A stretch of DNA of 34,674 bases, taken from positions 1 through 34,674 of the forward strand of contig CACGYL010000012.1 in NCBI GenBank assembly GCA_902577285.1, written 5' to 3'. Numbering within the stretch: the first letter of the stretch is position 1; each line of letters begins with the position of its first letter. The translations under genes were made by a program, and so were the position numbers. This DNA is from an uncultured Pelagibacteraceae bacterium. Lineage in GTDB: Bacteria > Pseudomonadota > Alphaproteobacteria > Pelagibacterales > Pelagibacteraceae. Positions 8,288 through 17,256 of the stretch are shown piece after piece. The notes beneath the pieces are model-generated. The model was not told where the DNA came from, ran no database searches, and saw only the letters and a program-made list of their open reading frames with translations.

Positions 8288-9169
8288 ATGAACAAAAAAA
8301 ATTTTAATAAAGGAGTTTTGTTAACATCCTTTGGTTCATTTTGGTGGGGTTTTTTTGGAGTTATATACTTTAAATATATTTCTTTTGCAGGTCATGTGGA
8401 GGTATTAATTCATAGAAGTGTTTGGACAGCTTTTTTGCTATTAATTACTACTTTTTTGTTTTCAAAATGGAGTATTTTTAAAAAAATTCTTAATGATAAA
8501 AAAAAGTTATTAATTCTTTTTATCTCAGGTTTTTTAATTTTTATTAATTGGGGTGTTTGGATTTATGCAGTTAGTCAGGATAAAATAATAGATGCAAGTT
8601 TTGGTTATTTTATAATGCCAATTATAAGTGTTTTCCTTGGCAATTTTTTTTTTAAAGAACCTATTACAAAAAAAGGAAAAATTTCTATCTTTTTAGTAAT
8701 TATTTCAGTTTGTTATTTGTTAATATTAGATTTTCGTTCAATTCCATGGGTAGGTTTAATTGTAGCTCTAAGTTGGAGTTTTTATAATCTACTAAGAAAA
8801 AAAATTAATGTTGATACTGACATTGGTCTTTTTATAGAAAGTTTGTATATACTTCCTTTTGTATTAATTTCTTTTTATTTTATAAGTATAAATAATTATA
8901 ACGATTTCAGTTTATCAAATCCTTCTTTAATGGCATTACTAATGTTGGCTGGACCAATGACAGTGATTCCACTTTTTTTATATGTGAGGGGTGTTGAATT
9001 AGCAGGGCTAGGTCCTGCTGGTATGATTTTTTATATTACCCCAACTTTGCAATTTATACTTGGTTTTTTTATTTATGAAGAGCAATTTAATATAAATGAG
9101 TTAGTTAGTTTTATTTTTATATGGATTGCTGTATTTATATATTTGAAAGATATTTATGAAAAAAATTAA
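8288..9169 (+). CDS. rarD: RarD-type EamA/DMT family permease
   Basis: Ten-helix drug/metabolite transporter of the RarD subfamily. The substrate is unknown; the name comes from a chloramphenicol-related phenotype. The 293-residue protein is strongly hydrophobic throughout. It opens with the subfamily's SFWWGFFGVIYFK stretch and the HRSVWTAF motif (residues about 42-49), has INWGVWIYAV in helix 4, and has GPMTVIPLFLYVRGVE in the second half. It heads the cell-wall and housekeeping cluster and overlaps the next gene by 14 bases. Confidence 0.87.
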   Translation: MNKKNFNKGVLLTSFGSFWWGFFGVIYFKYISFAGHVEVLIHRSVWTAFLLLITTFLFSKWSIFKKILNDKKKLLILFISGFLIFINWGVWIYAVSQDKIIDASFGYFIMPIISVFLGNFFFKEPITKKGKISIFLVIISVCYLLILDFRSIPWVGLIVALSWSFYNLLRKKINVDTDIGLFIESLYILPFVLISFYFISINNYNDFSLSNPSLMALLMLAGPMTVIPLFLYVRGVELAGLGPAGMIFYITPTLQFILGFFIYEEQFNINELVSFIFIWIAVFIYLKDIYEKN

Positions 9170-10154
9170 AATTTATATTCTTATTCTTTTTACTATTATT
9201 AATATTAATGCATATGCTAATGATGTAGAATTCAATGAGTGGAAGAAAAAATTTGAATTAATTGCTTTAAAAAAAGGTGTGAGTTTAAATACAATTAACA
9301 ACACCTTTAGTAAATCAATTTTCTTAAAAGACGTAATTAAATACGATAGGTACCAACCAGAATTTTATGAAGATACTAAAACATATATTTCAAAGAGAGC
9401 AAATAATAAAAAAATTAACGCTGGAATAAAAATTTACAATAAAAATAAAAAAGTAATTGATAAAATTACTAAAGAATTTTCTGTTGATAAGAACTTGCTT
9501 CTATCACTTATGGGTATTGAAACAAATTTTGGCAATTATTTAGGAAAAATGGATATAGTTTCATCTTTGGCAACTTTAAGTTATGATAAAAGAAGAAGTG
9601 AATTTTTTACTTCAGAACTGATAACACTTTTAATTTTGTTTGATGATGGAATTATAAATCCAAATAATTATTTAGGATCATGGGCTGGAGCATTTGGTAA
9701 TTTTCAATTTATGCCTTCTACTATTAAAAATTATGCTATTGATTATAACAAAGATAAATCTATAAACTTAAAAAATATTGAAGATTCATTTGCATCTGCT
9801 GCTAATTACTTAAATAAAATAGGATGGGATAATAATAAGCCATGTTTTTATAAAGTTGAGCTTATAAATGAAACGCCCCATAAATATCTAAATACATCTG
9901 CAAAAAAAATTAAACATAAAAATAAAATATCCTATTTAAAAAAGTACATTAAAAATAGTGAAATTATTAATGATCTTGATAATTTAAATGCGGCACTAGT
10001 AACACCTGATTATGATATTATTCCAGATGCAAAAAAACTATCCCCAGCCTATGTAGTTTTTGATAATTACGAATTAATTTTAAAATGGAACAGATCTTTA
10101 AGATTTGCTTTAGCTGTTTGTACATTGAAAAGTAAGTTTAAAAATGCAATTTAA
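9156..10154 (+). CDS. Lytic murein transglycosylase, MltB/SLT_2 type
   Basis: Cleaves the MurNAc-GlcNAc bond of peptidoglycan with formation of 1,6-anhydro ends. A signal peptide spans residues 1-21 (ending AYA) and no lipobox Cys is present, so it is probably periplasmic and soluble. The SLT_2 domain covers about 28-320, with the catalytic Glu122 in MGIETNFG. Further family motifs are SLATLSYDKRR, GSWAGAFGNFQFMPST and SAANYLNKIGW. The start overlaps the RarD-type gene by 14 bases and the end overlaps the next lipoprotein by 11, so it is in the same operon as other wall-remodelling genes. Confidence 0.92.
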   Translation: MKKIKIYILILFTIININAYANDVEFNEWKKKFELIALKKGVSLNTINNTFSKSIFLKDVIKYDRYQPEFYEDTKTYISKRANNKKINAGIKIYNKNKKVIDKITKEFSVDKNLLLSLMGIETNFGNYLGKMDIVSSLATLSYDKRRSEFFTSELITLLILFDDGIINPNNYLGSWAGAFGNFQFMPSTIKNYAIDYNKDKSINLKNIEDSFASAANYLNKIGWDNNKPCFYKVELINETPHKYLNTSAKKIKHKNKISYLKKYIKNSEIINDLDNLNAALVTPDYDIIPDAKKLSPAYVVFDNYELILKWNRSLRFALAVCTLKSKFKNAI

Positions 10155-10968
10155 ATATATTTTATATCTTATATTTTTATCTCTATTTGCTTGTGAACAT
10201 CATTCTTCAAATATTAATATTAAGAACAAGCCTGAAGAGACAAAACCTATAGTTCAGAAAAAAGAAATTAAAGAAATAGAAAAAATTAAAAAAGAAGAAT
10301 TAGTTAATATTGTTTACTCTAACAAAGGTTTTGCTTTAATAAACAGTGAAAATTCAAATAATTCATTAGAATATAAATTAGATGATACATCAATTAATAT
10401 ATTAAGTCCTAATTTACCTAATGGAACACCAGTTAGAATAACAAATATAATAAATGGAAAATCCTTAATAACTGTTGTAAAAAAAAAAACTGTTTTACCT
10501 ATCTATTATAATTCAGTAATTACAAATAGAATTGCAAGTGAATTATTAATAAATCCAAATGAACCTTATGTGCATATTGAAACTATCAATTCTAACAAAT
10601 TATATGTTGCAAATGATGTAAAAACATTTGATGAGGAAAAAGAAGTAGCTAATAAAGCCCCGGTCGACGATATAATGGTTCAGAGTATAAGTTTGGAAAC
10701 TGAAAAAAAAGTATCTAAAATTGAAAATTTTGTAACAAATTTCAATTACATAATTAAATTTGCAGATCTTTATTTTGAAGATTCTGCTATTATGTTAAAA
10801 AATAGGTTATTTGAAGAGTATAAAATTGAAAATATTTTAATCAAAAAGTTGTCACAAAATAATTTTAGAGTTTATAAAGGACCTTATAAAGATTTTGAAA
10901 AATTAAAGAAAGGATTCAAAAATATTAAAAATCTTGATTTTGATAGTATTGAAATAATTAAATTATGA
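10144..10968 (+). CDS. RlpA-like lipoprotein with degenerate barrel and SPOR domain
   Basis: Probable outer-membrane or septal lipoprotein. The lipobox LFAC puts the acylated Cys at residue 17. A Lys/Glu-rich linker runs to about residue 52. Residues about 53-135 resemble the RlpA double-psi barrel: LPNGTPVRITNIINGKS (91-107) matches the conserved LPxGTxVxVTNxxNGRS stretch. The following NDRGP segment of catalytic RlpA proteins is replaced by KKKTV, and the N-terminal SxYG segment is not recognisable. Residues about 200-272 form a SPOR-type domain that binds denuded glycan. The position between an MltB-type gene and a D,D-carboxypeptidase gene supports the RlpA link. It is probably a non-catalytic binding protein. 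Confidence 0.72.
   Translation: MQFKYILYLIFLSLFACEHHSSNINIKNKPEETKPIVQKKEIKEIEKIKKEELVNIVYSNKGFALINSENSNNSLEYKLDDTSINILSPNLPNGTPVRITNIINGKSLITVVKKKTVLPIYYNSVITNRIASELLINPNEPYVHIETINSNKLYVANDVKTFDEEKEVANKAPVDDIMVQSISLETEKKVSKIENFVTNFNYIIKFADLYFEDSAIMLKNRLFEEYKIENILIKKLSQNNFRVYKGPYKDFEKLKKGFKNIKNLDFDSIEIIKL
10479..10489 (+). repeat. 11-base A homopolymer in the RlpA-like gene
   Basis: Eleven A encode Lys-Lys-Lys exactly where the RlpA family motif NDRGP is expected. The frame matches the family on both sides, so no frameshift is needed. Confidence 0.9.
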
Positions 10969-12119
10969 GAATTAAATTTTTATCCTTAATTTTATTAATT
11001 TTTGTAACCTTTATAAAGCCAGTTTTTGCTAACTTTGATGTAAATGCAAGAACTGCTATTGTCCAAGATTATTTGTCAGGTAAGATATTGTTTGAAAAAG
11101 ATGCCGATAGACAAATATTTCCCGCTTCAATGACAAAAATTATGACTTCAATTATAGCTTTTGATTTACTAAAAAGTGGTGAATTGTCTTTAGACGATAA
11201 ATTTTTAGTATCCGAAAATGCATGGAGATTATCTCAAGCAGGTTATTCTTCAATGTTTATTATGGTTGGGGATGAGATAACAGTTGAAAATCTATTGAGA
11301 GGTATCATTGTTTCATCAGGAAATGATGCTTGTATAGCACTTGCAGAGGGTATTGCTGGGACAGAGGAAGAGTTCGCAATTATGATGACTGAAAAAGCAA
11401 GAGAAATTGGTATGGAAAATACTAATTTTTCAAACTCTTCAGGAATAAATGCTCCAGACAATTTATCAACAGTTAGAGATATATTAATTATGTCCAATTA
11501 CTTAATAAAAAATTATCCAAACTATTATGAATATTATAAAGAAACTGAATTTACATGGGAAAGAACTGGCGGAGATCCAATTAAACAAGGTAATCGTAAT
11601 CCTTTGCTATATAAAAATATTGGTGTTGATGGAATAAAAACAGGATATCTTGCATATGAAAAATATTCTCTTGCCTCAACAATTAAAAGAAATGAGAGAA
11701 GAATAATTGCTGTAGGGAGTGGCTTTGTTTCAAAAAATTCAAGATCAAAAGAGTCACTTAAATTATTAACATATGGACTAACTAATTTTGACACGATTAA
11801 TATTGCTAAAAAAGATGAAATATTTGATGAGCTTGAAGTTTGGCAAGGGACACAAAAAACAATAAAATCCTATATTAATGAAGACGTTTATCAAACTATT
11901 CCAAAAGCAAAAAAAAAATATCTAAAAGTTTCAATAGATTATCAAGGGCCATTAAAAGCTCCAATATTAAAAAATGAAATAATTGGTAAAGTTAAAATTT
12001 CCTATAAAGATGAACAAATAGGAGAATATGATTTATTAGCTTTTGAAAATGTAAAAAGACAAAATATTTTTTCTAGATTTATTTCCTCAATAAATTTCCT
12101 AATCTGGGGCGATGTCTAA
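10965..12119 (+). CDS. D-alanyl-D-alanine carboxypeptidase (PBP5/6 family)
   Basis: Removes the terminal D-Ala from peptidoglycan pentapeptides in the periplasm. A signal peptide spans about residues 1-22 (ending VFA). The three penicillin-binding motifs are present: SMTK at 55-58 with the acylated Ser55, SGN at 118-120, and KTG at 225-227. The beta-rich PBP5 C-terminal domain follows at about 275-365, with a short hydrophobic/amphipathic tail that may anchor it. The start overlaps the previous stop by 4 bases (ATGA) and the end overlaps tmk by 8. At 384 residues it is of usual length. Confidence 0.95.
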   Translation: MRIKFLSLILLIFVTFIKPVFANFDVNARTAIVQDYLSGKILFEKDADRQIFPASMTKIMTSIIAFDLLKSGELSLDDKFLVSENAWRLSQAGYSSMFIMVGDEITVENLLRGIIVSSGNDACIALAEGIAGTEEEFAIMMTEKAREIGMENTNFSNSSGINAPDNLSTVRDILIMSNYLIKNYPNYYEYYKETEFTWERTGGDPIKQGNRNPLLYKNIGVDGIKTGYLAYEKYSLASTIKRNERRIIAVGSGFVSKNSRSKESLKLLTYGLTNFDTINIAKKDEIFDELEVWQGTQKTIKSYINEDVYQTIPKAKKKYLKVSIDYQGPLKAPILKNEIIGKVKISYKDEQIGEYDLLAFENVKRQNIFSRFISSINFLIWGDV

Positions 12120-12732
12120 AAACCCTATAATTGTCTTCGAAGGTATAGAGACTTCTGGAAAATCCACTAGTTTAAACAAAGCTATCAAATACTTAAAAAA
12201 AAATAAAATTAAATATATTAGTTTTAGAGAGCCAGGTGGCACTAATGTTTCTGAAAAATTAAGACAATTAATGTTAAATAAAAAATCAAAATTAAATAAT
12301 AAAACTGACTTATTTCTACTTATGGCATCTAGGTCAGAAAATTTTGATAAAATTTTAAAAGAAAATTATAAAAAAAAAGTTATTTTAATTGATAGATTTA
12401 TAGACTCGACATTAGCATATCAACATTATGGCATGGGATTAGATAAAAATTTAATTTTAAGAATGAACAATTTTTTATTAGGTAATTTAAAACCAAATTT
12501 TACTTTCCTAAGTGTCGTTAATAAAAAAAATATGCTAAAAAGGCTAAAATCGAGAAAAAATAACAATAAATACGATAATTTTAATTATAATTTTTATAAT
12601 AAAGTTCAAAAAGGATTTTTACAAATATCGCTTAAAAATAGATCTAAGTACTTAATATTAAATAGTAACAAGGATAGTTTAAAAATTATCGAAAATAAAT
12701 TAATTAACAAAATGAAACAAATTTTAAAATAA
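12112..12732 (+). CDS. tmk: Thymidylate kinase
   Basis: Phosphorylates dTMP to dTDP. The P-loop GIETSGKST is at residues 11-19, the nucleoside-binding REPGGT at 39-44, and the DRFIDSTLAYQ motif begins at Asp94. At 206 residues the length is normal. It sits between the carboxypeptidase and holB, an order common in alphaproteobacteria. The start ATGTCTAA overlaps the upstream stop by 8 bases, and the stop is directly followed by the holB ATG. Confidence 0.95.
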   Translation: MSKNPIIVFEGIETSGKSTSLNKAIKYLKKNKIKYISFREPGGTNVSEKLRQLMLNKKSKLNNKTDLFLLMASRSENFDKILKENYKKKVILIDRFIDSTLAYQHYGMGLDKNLILRMNNFLLGNLKPNFTFLSVVNKKNMLKRLKSRKNNNKYDNFNYNFYNKVQKGFLQISLKNRSKYLILNSNKDSLKIIENKLINKMKQILK

Positions 12733-13653
12733 ATGAGTGAAACAAGTAAACTTTTTGGTCATAAAACTCAGTTTAGTAATTTAATTTATTTAGACCAAAT
12801 AGAAAAATTCCCAAATAAGATTTTATTAAATGGTCCTAAAGGTATTGGTAAAAAACTATTAGTAAGTCATTTTTTAAATTACCTTTACTCTAAAAATAAT
12901 GAGCAATTTTATAATTTAAAGAATAATGAATATAATATAAATAATAATTTATCTCTACTCATTTCCAGTAATTCTCATCCTAATATTTTTAGAATCCAAA
13001 AAAAAAAGGATAAAAAAATAATTGATATTGATCAAATTAGAGAGATGATCCAGTTTACCAATCAAACTTCTTTTAATAACGATAGGAAATTTATAATAAT
13101 TGAGGACATAAACTTATTGGGTATTAATTCAGCAAATGCTCTATTAAAATCTATCGAAGAACCTAATAACAAAACATATTATATTTTAATCAATAATTCT
13201 GAATTCAAAATTTTAGAAACAATCAGATCAAGATGTTTAGAATTTAAATTAAGTTTAAATAATTTAGAAGCAATTGAGATTGTGAATTATTATTTTAATA
13301 GTGATAAGTATAATGATATTAACTTAGACTTTATAAACAATTATAACTCTCCATCATTTTTAATATCTTTGGTAAAGTTTCTAGAAACCAATGATTTATC
13401 TGTAAAAGAGTGTAATATTGAAGATTTATTGGCCTATATTATTAAAAATAAACTATATATATCTGATGAATTTATTAAAGAATATTTAAATTTATTTATT
13501 GAACTTTTTTTCTACAAAAATATAAATAATTCTAAGAATATTTCATTCAAAATTAAAAAGTATTTTTATCTAAAACTTTCTTTTGTTAAAAAATATAATT
13601 TAGATTTTGAATCATTTTTTCTAGAATTTAATGATAAATTATTAAGTGAATAA
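12733..13653 (+). CDS. holB: DNA polymerase III subunit delta'
   Basis: Clamp-loader subunit that works with the tau/gamma and delta subunits to load the sliding clamp. The 306-residue protein has a degenerate P-loop, GPKGIGKK at 34-41, as is usual for delta'. It has the AAA+ stretch NALLKSIEEP at 135-144 and the sensor/arginine-finger motif RSRC at 165-168. The four Cys that bind zinc in E. coli delta' are absent, which as I recall is usual in alphaproteobacteria. Lysine- and asparagine-rich low-complexity stretches are inserted near residues 53-75. Confidence 0.9.
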   Translation: MSETSKLFGHKTQFSNLIYLDQIEKFPNKILLNGPKGIGKKLLVSHFLNYLYSKNNEQFYNLKNNEYNINNNLSLLISSNSHPNIFRIQKKKDKKIIDIDQIREMIQFTNQTSFNNDRKFIIIEDINLLGINSANALLKSIEEPNNKTYYILINNSEFKILETIRSRCLEFKLSLNNLEAIEIVNYYFNSDKYNDINLDFINNYNSPSFLISLVKFLETNDLSVKECNIEDLLAYIIKNKLYISDEFIKEYLNLFIELFFYKNINNSKNISFKIKKYFYLKLSFVKKYNLDFESFFLEFNDKLLSE

Positions 13654-15184
13654 AAATTACTACATTACAACACCAATATATTATCCATCTGCAAAGCCAC
13701 ATATGGGCCACGCATATTCAAGTATTATTGCCGATTTTTTTGCAAGATTAAAAAGAATACAGGGTTTTAATGTTTATTTTTTAACTGGTACGGATGAGCA
13801 TGGACAGAAAATACAACGAGCAGCTGAAGAAAAAAAAATGGATCCATTATTATTCTGTGATGAAATAAGTAAAACTTTTAGAGACTTATCTGAGACATTA
13901 AACTTATCAAATAACGATTTTATAAGAACTACAGAAACAAGACATGCTAAATCTGTTGAAAGTCTTTGGAATATTCTAGAAAAAAAAGGTGAAATCTACT
14001 TATCAAAGTACTCAGGTTGGTATTCAGTTTCAGATGAAGCGTTTTACACAGAAAGTGAAATTGAGGATTTGGATGGTGTTAAAAAAGCAACCACTTCGGG
14101 ATCTAAGGTAGAGTGGGTGGAGGAAGAATCTTATTTTTTTAGATTATCTAATTGGCAAGATAAATTGATTGAATTTTATAATAAAAACCCAGATTTTATA
14201 CTACCTGAAACAAGAAAAAATGAAGTTGTTAGTTTCGTTAAATCAGGGTTAAAAGATTTATCTGTAAGTAGAAAATCATTCAATTGGGGAATAAAAGTTC
14301 CTTCTAATAAAGGTCATGTTATTTATGTTTGGTTAGATGCATTAACAAATTATCTAAGTGCTTTAAATTATCCAAATGAAAGTGATGATTTGTATAAATC
14401 ATTTTGGCCTGCAGATCTCCATTTAATAGGTAAAGATATATTAAGATTCCATGCAATTTACTGGCCAGCTTTTTTATTAGCTGCTGATATAAATCCACCA
14501 AAAAGAGTATTTGGCCATGGATGGATACTTTCCGGCGATGAAAAAATGTCAAAATCTAAAGGTAATATTTTAGACCCGCTAGAAATTATAGATACATACG
14601 GTTTAGATCCCTTAAGATATTATTTAATTAAAGAGGTTTCTTTCGGTAACGATGGAAATATTTCGCAAGAAAAATTAGAGACTTGTATCAATAGTGATTT
14701 AGCTAACAATTACGGAAATCTGTGCCAGAGGGTTTTGGCGTTCTGTGATAAAAATTCTAATTTTGAAGTTCCAGATTATGATAACTTTACAGAAGATGAC
14801 AAATTGATCTTAGATCACTACTCAAAACATTATGAAAATTTAATAAAATATTCTGATAATCAGGATGTAAATTCATATATAAATTTTATTGTTGAACAGT
14901 TATTTGCTGCAAATAAGTATTTTAATGATCAAGAACCATGGAAAAAAAAGAGTGATAAATTAAGAATGAATACAATTATTTATGTTGCATTGGAGTTAAT
15001 AAGAAAAGTCACTATATTACTATATCCAATAATACCAAGTTCATCTCTAAAGGTCTTAGAGGTATTTGATATAAAGGAAGATAAAATTTATTTTGAGACA
15101 ATTAGGAATAATAATTATTTAAGGAAAGGTCTTAAATTAAGTAAATTAGATATATTATTCAGAAAGATTGAAAAAAATGATTGA
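13646..15184 (+). CDS. metG: Methionyl-tRNA synthetase
   Basis: Charges tRNA-Met with methionine. The class I signature HMGH (HIGH variant) is at residues 19-22, TGTDEHGQKI at 48-57, and the KMSKS loop at 300-304. The connective domain (GWYSVSDEAFYTE) lacks zinc-knuckle cysteines, which fits the shorter enzyme type. The anticodon-binding helical domain completes a 512-residue protein, with no C-terminal tRNA-binding appendage. The start is a GTG inside the holB 3' end (8-base overlap), and the frame is supported by the N-terminal NYYITTPIYY. Confidence 0.97.
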   Translation: MNKNYYITTPIYYPSAKPHMGHAYSSIIADFFARLKRIQGFNVYFLTGTDEHGQKIQRAAEEKKMDPLLFCDEISKTFRDLSETLNLSNNDFIRTTETRHAKSVESLWNILEKKGEIYLSKYSGWYSVSDEAFYTESEIEDLDGVKKATTSGSKVEWVEEESYFFRLSNWQDKLIEFYNKNPDFILPETRKNEVVSFVKSGLKDLSVSRKSFNWGIKVPSNKGHVIYVWLDALTNYLSALNYPNESDDLYKSFWPADLHLIGKDILRFHAIYWPAFLLAADINPPKRVFGHGWILSGDEKMSKSKGNILDPLEIIDTYGLDPLRYYLIKEVSFGNDGNISQEKLETCINSDLANNYGNLCQRVLAFCDKNSNFEVPDYDNFTEDDKLILDHYSKHYENLIKYSDNQDVNSYINFIVEQLFAANKYFNDQEPWKKKSDKLRMNTIIYVALELIRKVTILLYPIIPSSSLKVLEVFDIKEDKIYFETIRNNNYLRKGLKLSKLDILFRKIEKND

Positions 15185-15938
15185 TTCACATTGTCACCTA
15201 GATCATGAACCTTTAAATCAAAATATTGAAGATATTTTAGCAAAATGTAAAGAGGTGGGTGTTCAAAAGTTATTAACAATATCAACAACATTAAATGGGT
15301 TTCCTAAAATTTTAGAGATTATAAATAAAGATGAAATGATATTTGGAACTTTTGGTATACACCCTCATGAAACCAACACTGATCAGGTGTCTAAAGATGA
15401 AATAGTTAAAAAAATTAAGTCAAATGATAAAATAATTGGAGTAGGTGAATCAGGTTTAGATTTTTATTATAATAATAGTGATAAAGATAAACAAATAAGA
15501 AGTTTTAAAAATCATATAGATGCAGCATTAGAATTAGATATGCCATTAATTGTTCATTCAAGAAATGCTGAAACTGAAACATATGAAATATTAAAAAACT
15601 CTAACCAGAATTTAAAAATACTCATGCATTGCTTTACAGGTTCGCTATCATTTGCATTGAAATTAATGGAATTAAATTCTTACTTTTCAGCTAGTGGTAT
15701 TATTACATTTAAGAATAGCACTGACCTTCAAAGCACTTTTAAAGAATTACCATTAGAAAGATTGCTAATTGAAACAGACAGTCCTTTTTTAGCACCCGAA
15801 CCAATGAGGGGTAAGAAAAATGAACCATCTTTTGTACGTTACACACTAAAAAAATTATCAAAATTGAAAAATGTAGATTCAGAAGAACTGGATAAAATAA
15901 CAACTGAAAATTTTAATAGATTATTTTTCAATAAATGA
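15177..15938 (+). CDS. tatD: TatD-family metal-dependent hydrolase (DNase)
   Basis: TIM-barrel metalloenzyme of the amidohydrolase superfamily. Relatives act as 3'-5' exonucleases or deacylases. Numbering from ATG 15177 gives 253 residues with metal ligands His5 and His7 (DSHCHLDH), Glu91 (GVGESGLDF), His127 (VHSRN), His151 (HCFTGS) and Asp201 (IETDSPFLAPEP). A TTG codon at 15168 could extend it by three residues, but ATG matches the family start. It overlaps metG by 8 bases, and metG-tatD-metallo-hydrolase is a common alphaproteobacterial trio. Confidence 0.94.
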   Translation: MIDSHCHLDHEPLNQNIEDILAKCKEVGVQKLLTISTTLNGFPKILEIINKDEMIFGTFGIHPHETNTDQVSKDEIVKKIKSNDKIIGVGESGLDFYYNNSDKDKQIRSFKNHIDAALELDMPLIVHSRNAETETYEILKNSNQNLKILMHCFTGSLSFALKLMELNSYFSASGIITFKNSTDLQSTFKELPLERLLIETDSPFLAPEPMRGKKNEPSFVRYTLKKLSKLKNVDSEELDKITTENFNRLFFNK

Positions 15939-16708
15939 GCATAAAATTTACCATTTTGGGTTGTGGTAGCTCTTTAGGTATACCTCGAATTGATGGATAC
16001 TATGGAAGTTGTGATCCTAAGAATAAAAAAAATATACGATCAAGATGTTCAGCTCTAATAAGTTCTAAAAACTTAAATATTCTCATTGACACATCTCCTG
16101 ATTTAAAATTTCAATTATTAAAAAATAAAGTTAAAAATATTGATACAGTTTTTTATACTCATTTACATGCTGATCAAACACATGGAATTAATGAGCTGAG
16201 AGTTTTCTCTTTAAAAAATAAAAAAAAAATACCAGTTTTCGCAGATGAAATTACAAAGAAATATCTAAAAAATACATTTGGTTATTGTTTCAAAGATTAC
16301 AAAAATTATCCATCTATACTTGACGCCAAAATATTAAAAAAAAAGCATTTACTAAATGATTTAAAAACAAAAATTACTATTAAATCATTAAAGGTTCATC
16401 ATGGATCAATAAAAAGTATTTGTTATATAATTAATGATAAATGTGCTTATGCACCCGATGTTAATAAGATTGATAATAAAGATTTAAAATATCTTAAAAA
16501 TTTAAAATATCTTATTGTAGATTGTTTAAGATATAATTTTCATCCAACTCATTTTAATTTAGAGGATGTATTGAAATTAATTGATAAAATTAAACCAAAG
16601 AATACAATTTTAACAAATTTAAGCAACGAAATTGACTATAATGAAATAAAAAAATTATTACCTAAAAATGTAACTCCAGCTCATGATGGATTGACAGTTT
16701 TAATTTAA
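15935..16708 (+). CDS. PhnP-like MBL-fold metallo-hydrolase
   Basis: Metallo-beta-lactamase-fold phosphodiesterase-like protein downstream of tatD. Its exact substrate is unknown. The 257-residue protein begins with ILGCGSSLGIPRI, as in PhnP relatives. The metal motif is THLHADQTHG at 75-84 (His76, His78, Asp80, His83). Position 81, often His in the superfamily, is Gln here, which I recall in other alphaproteobacterial members. Later ligand candidates are VHHGS and the Asp of YAPDV. The start overlaps tatD by 4 bases. The end overlaps the convergent glutathione peroxidase gene by 9 bases. Confidence 0.88.
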   Translation: MSIKFTILGCGSSLGIPRIDGYYGSCDPKNKKNIRSRCSALISSKNLNILIDTSPDLKFQLLKNKVKNIDTVFYTHLHADQTHGINELRVFSLKNKKKIPVFADEITKKYLKNTFGYCFKDYKNYPSILDAKILKKKHLLNDLKTKITIKSLKVHHGSIKSICYIINDKCAYAPDVNKIDNKDLKYLKNLKYLIVDCLRYNFHPTHFNLEDVLKLIDKIKPKNTILTNLSNEIDYNEIKKLLPKNVTPAHDGLTVLI

Positions 16709-17248
16709 TAAACTTTCAATTTTTTTCGTAATCTTTTTTGATGTTGGGCTTGTTAAAGAAGCATAAGTATCTTCTATTTTACCTTCTTTATTAATTAATA
16801 TTTTATAAAAATTCCATTTAGGTACTGCTGATTTTCCATGGTTTGCTTTGGCCCATTTATAAATTTCATGAGCATTATCACCTTTAACATCAGTTATTTC
16901 TGTAAGTGGAAAATTAATATTAAAGTTAACTTCACAAAATTCTTTAACAGAGCTATTATCAGATTTCTCTTGATTAAATGAATTTGATGGTACACCAAGA
17001 ACAATTAAGCCTCTGTCTCTATATTTCTCCCATAGTTCTTGCATACCGTTGTATTGTTTTGTAAATCCACAATAGCTTGCTGTATTTACAATCAAAACAG
17101 GTTTGCCTTTGAAATCTTTTAAATCTAATTGATCACCTGTAATACTGTTTATTTTAAAATCATAAAAGATCTTTTCATACTCAGCATGCGATGAAATTTT
17201 AAAAAAAAACATAATTATGGTAACTCCAAATATTAGTAGGTTTTTCAT
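16700..17248 (-). CDS. Glutathione peroxidase family protein, exported
   Basis: Thiol peroxidase that reduces hydrogen peroxide or lipid peroxides. Many bacterial members use thioredoxin rather than glutathione. Residues 1-22 look like a signal peptide (ending SSHA), which suggests a periplasmic location. The catalytic tetrad is visible: Cys60 in NTASYCGFT (not selenocysteine), Gln93 in PSNSFNQE, and Trp145-Asn146 in PKWNFYK. At 182 residues including the leader, the length is normal. It lies eight bases after nhaA on the same strand, so it is probably co-transcribed. Confidence 0.93.
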   Translation of the reverse strand: MKNLLIFGVTIIMFFFKISSHAEYEKIFYDFKINSITGDQLDLKDFKGKPVLIVNTASYCGFTKQYNGMQELWEKYRDRGLIVLGVPSNSFNQEKSDNSSVKEFCEVNFNINFPLTEITDVKGDNAHEIYKWAKANHGKSAVPKWNFYKILINKEGKIEDTYASLTSPTSKKITKKIESLLN

Positions 17249-17256
17249 TATTTAAA

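Noticed and set aside
12883..12980. Missing zinc cysteines in the delta' subunit
   Set aside because: Alphaproteobacterial HolB proteins generally lack them as far as I recall, so this is not specific to this genome.
16163..16192. Gln81 in place of the usual His in the MBL metal motif (THLHADQTHG)
   Set aside because: I recall HADQTHG in other alphaproteobacterial members of this subfamily, so it is probably normal rather than a lost site.
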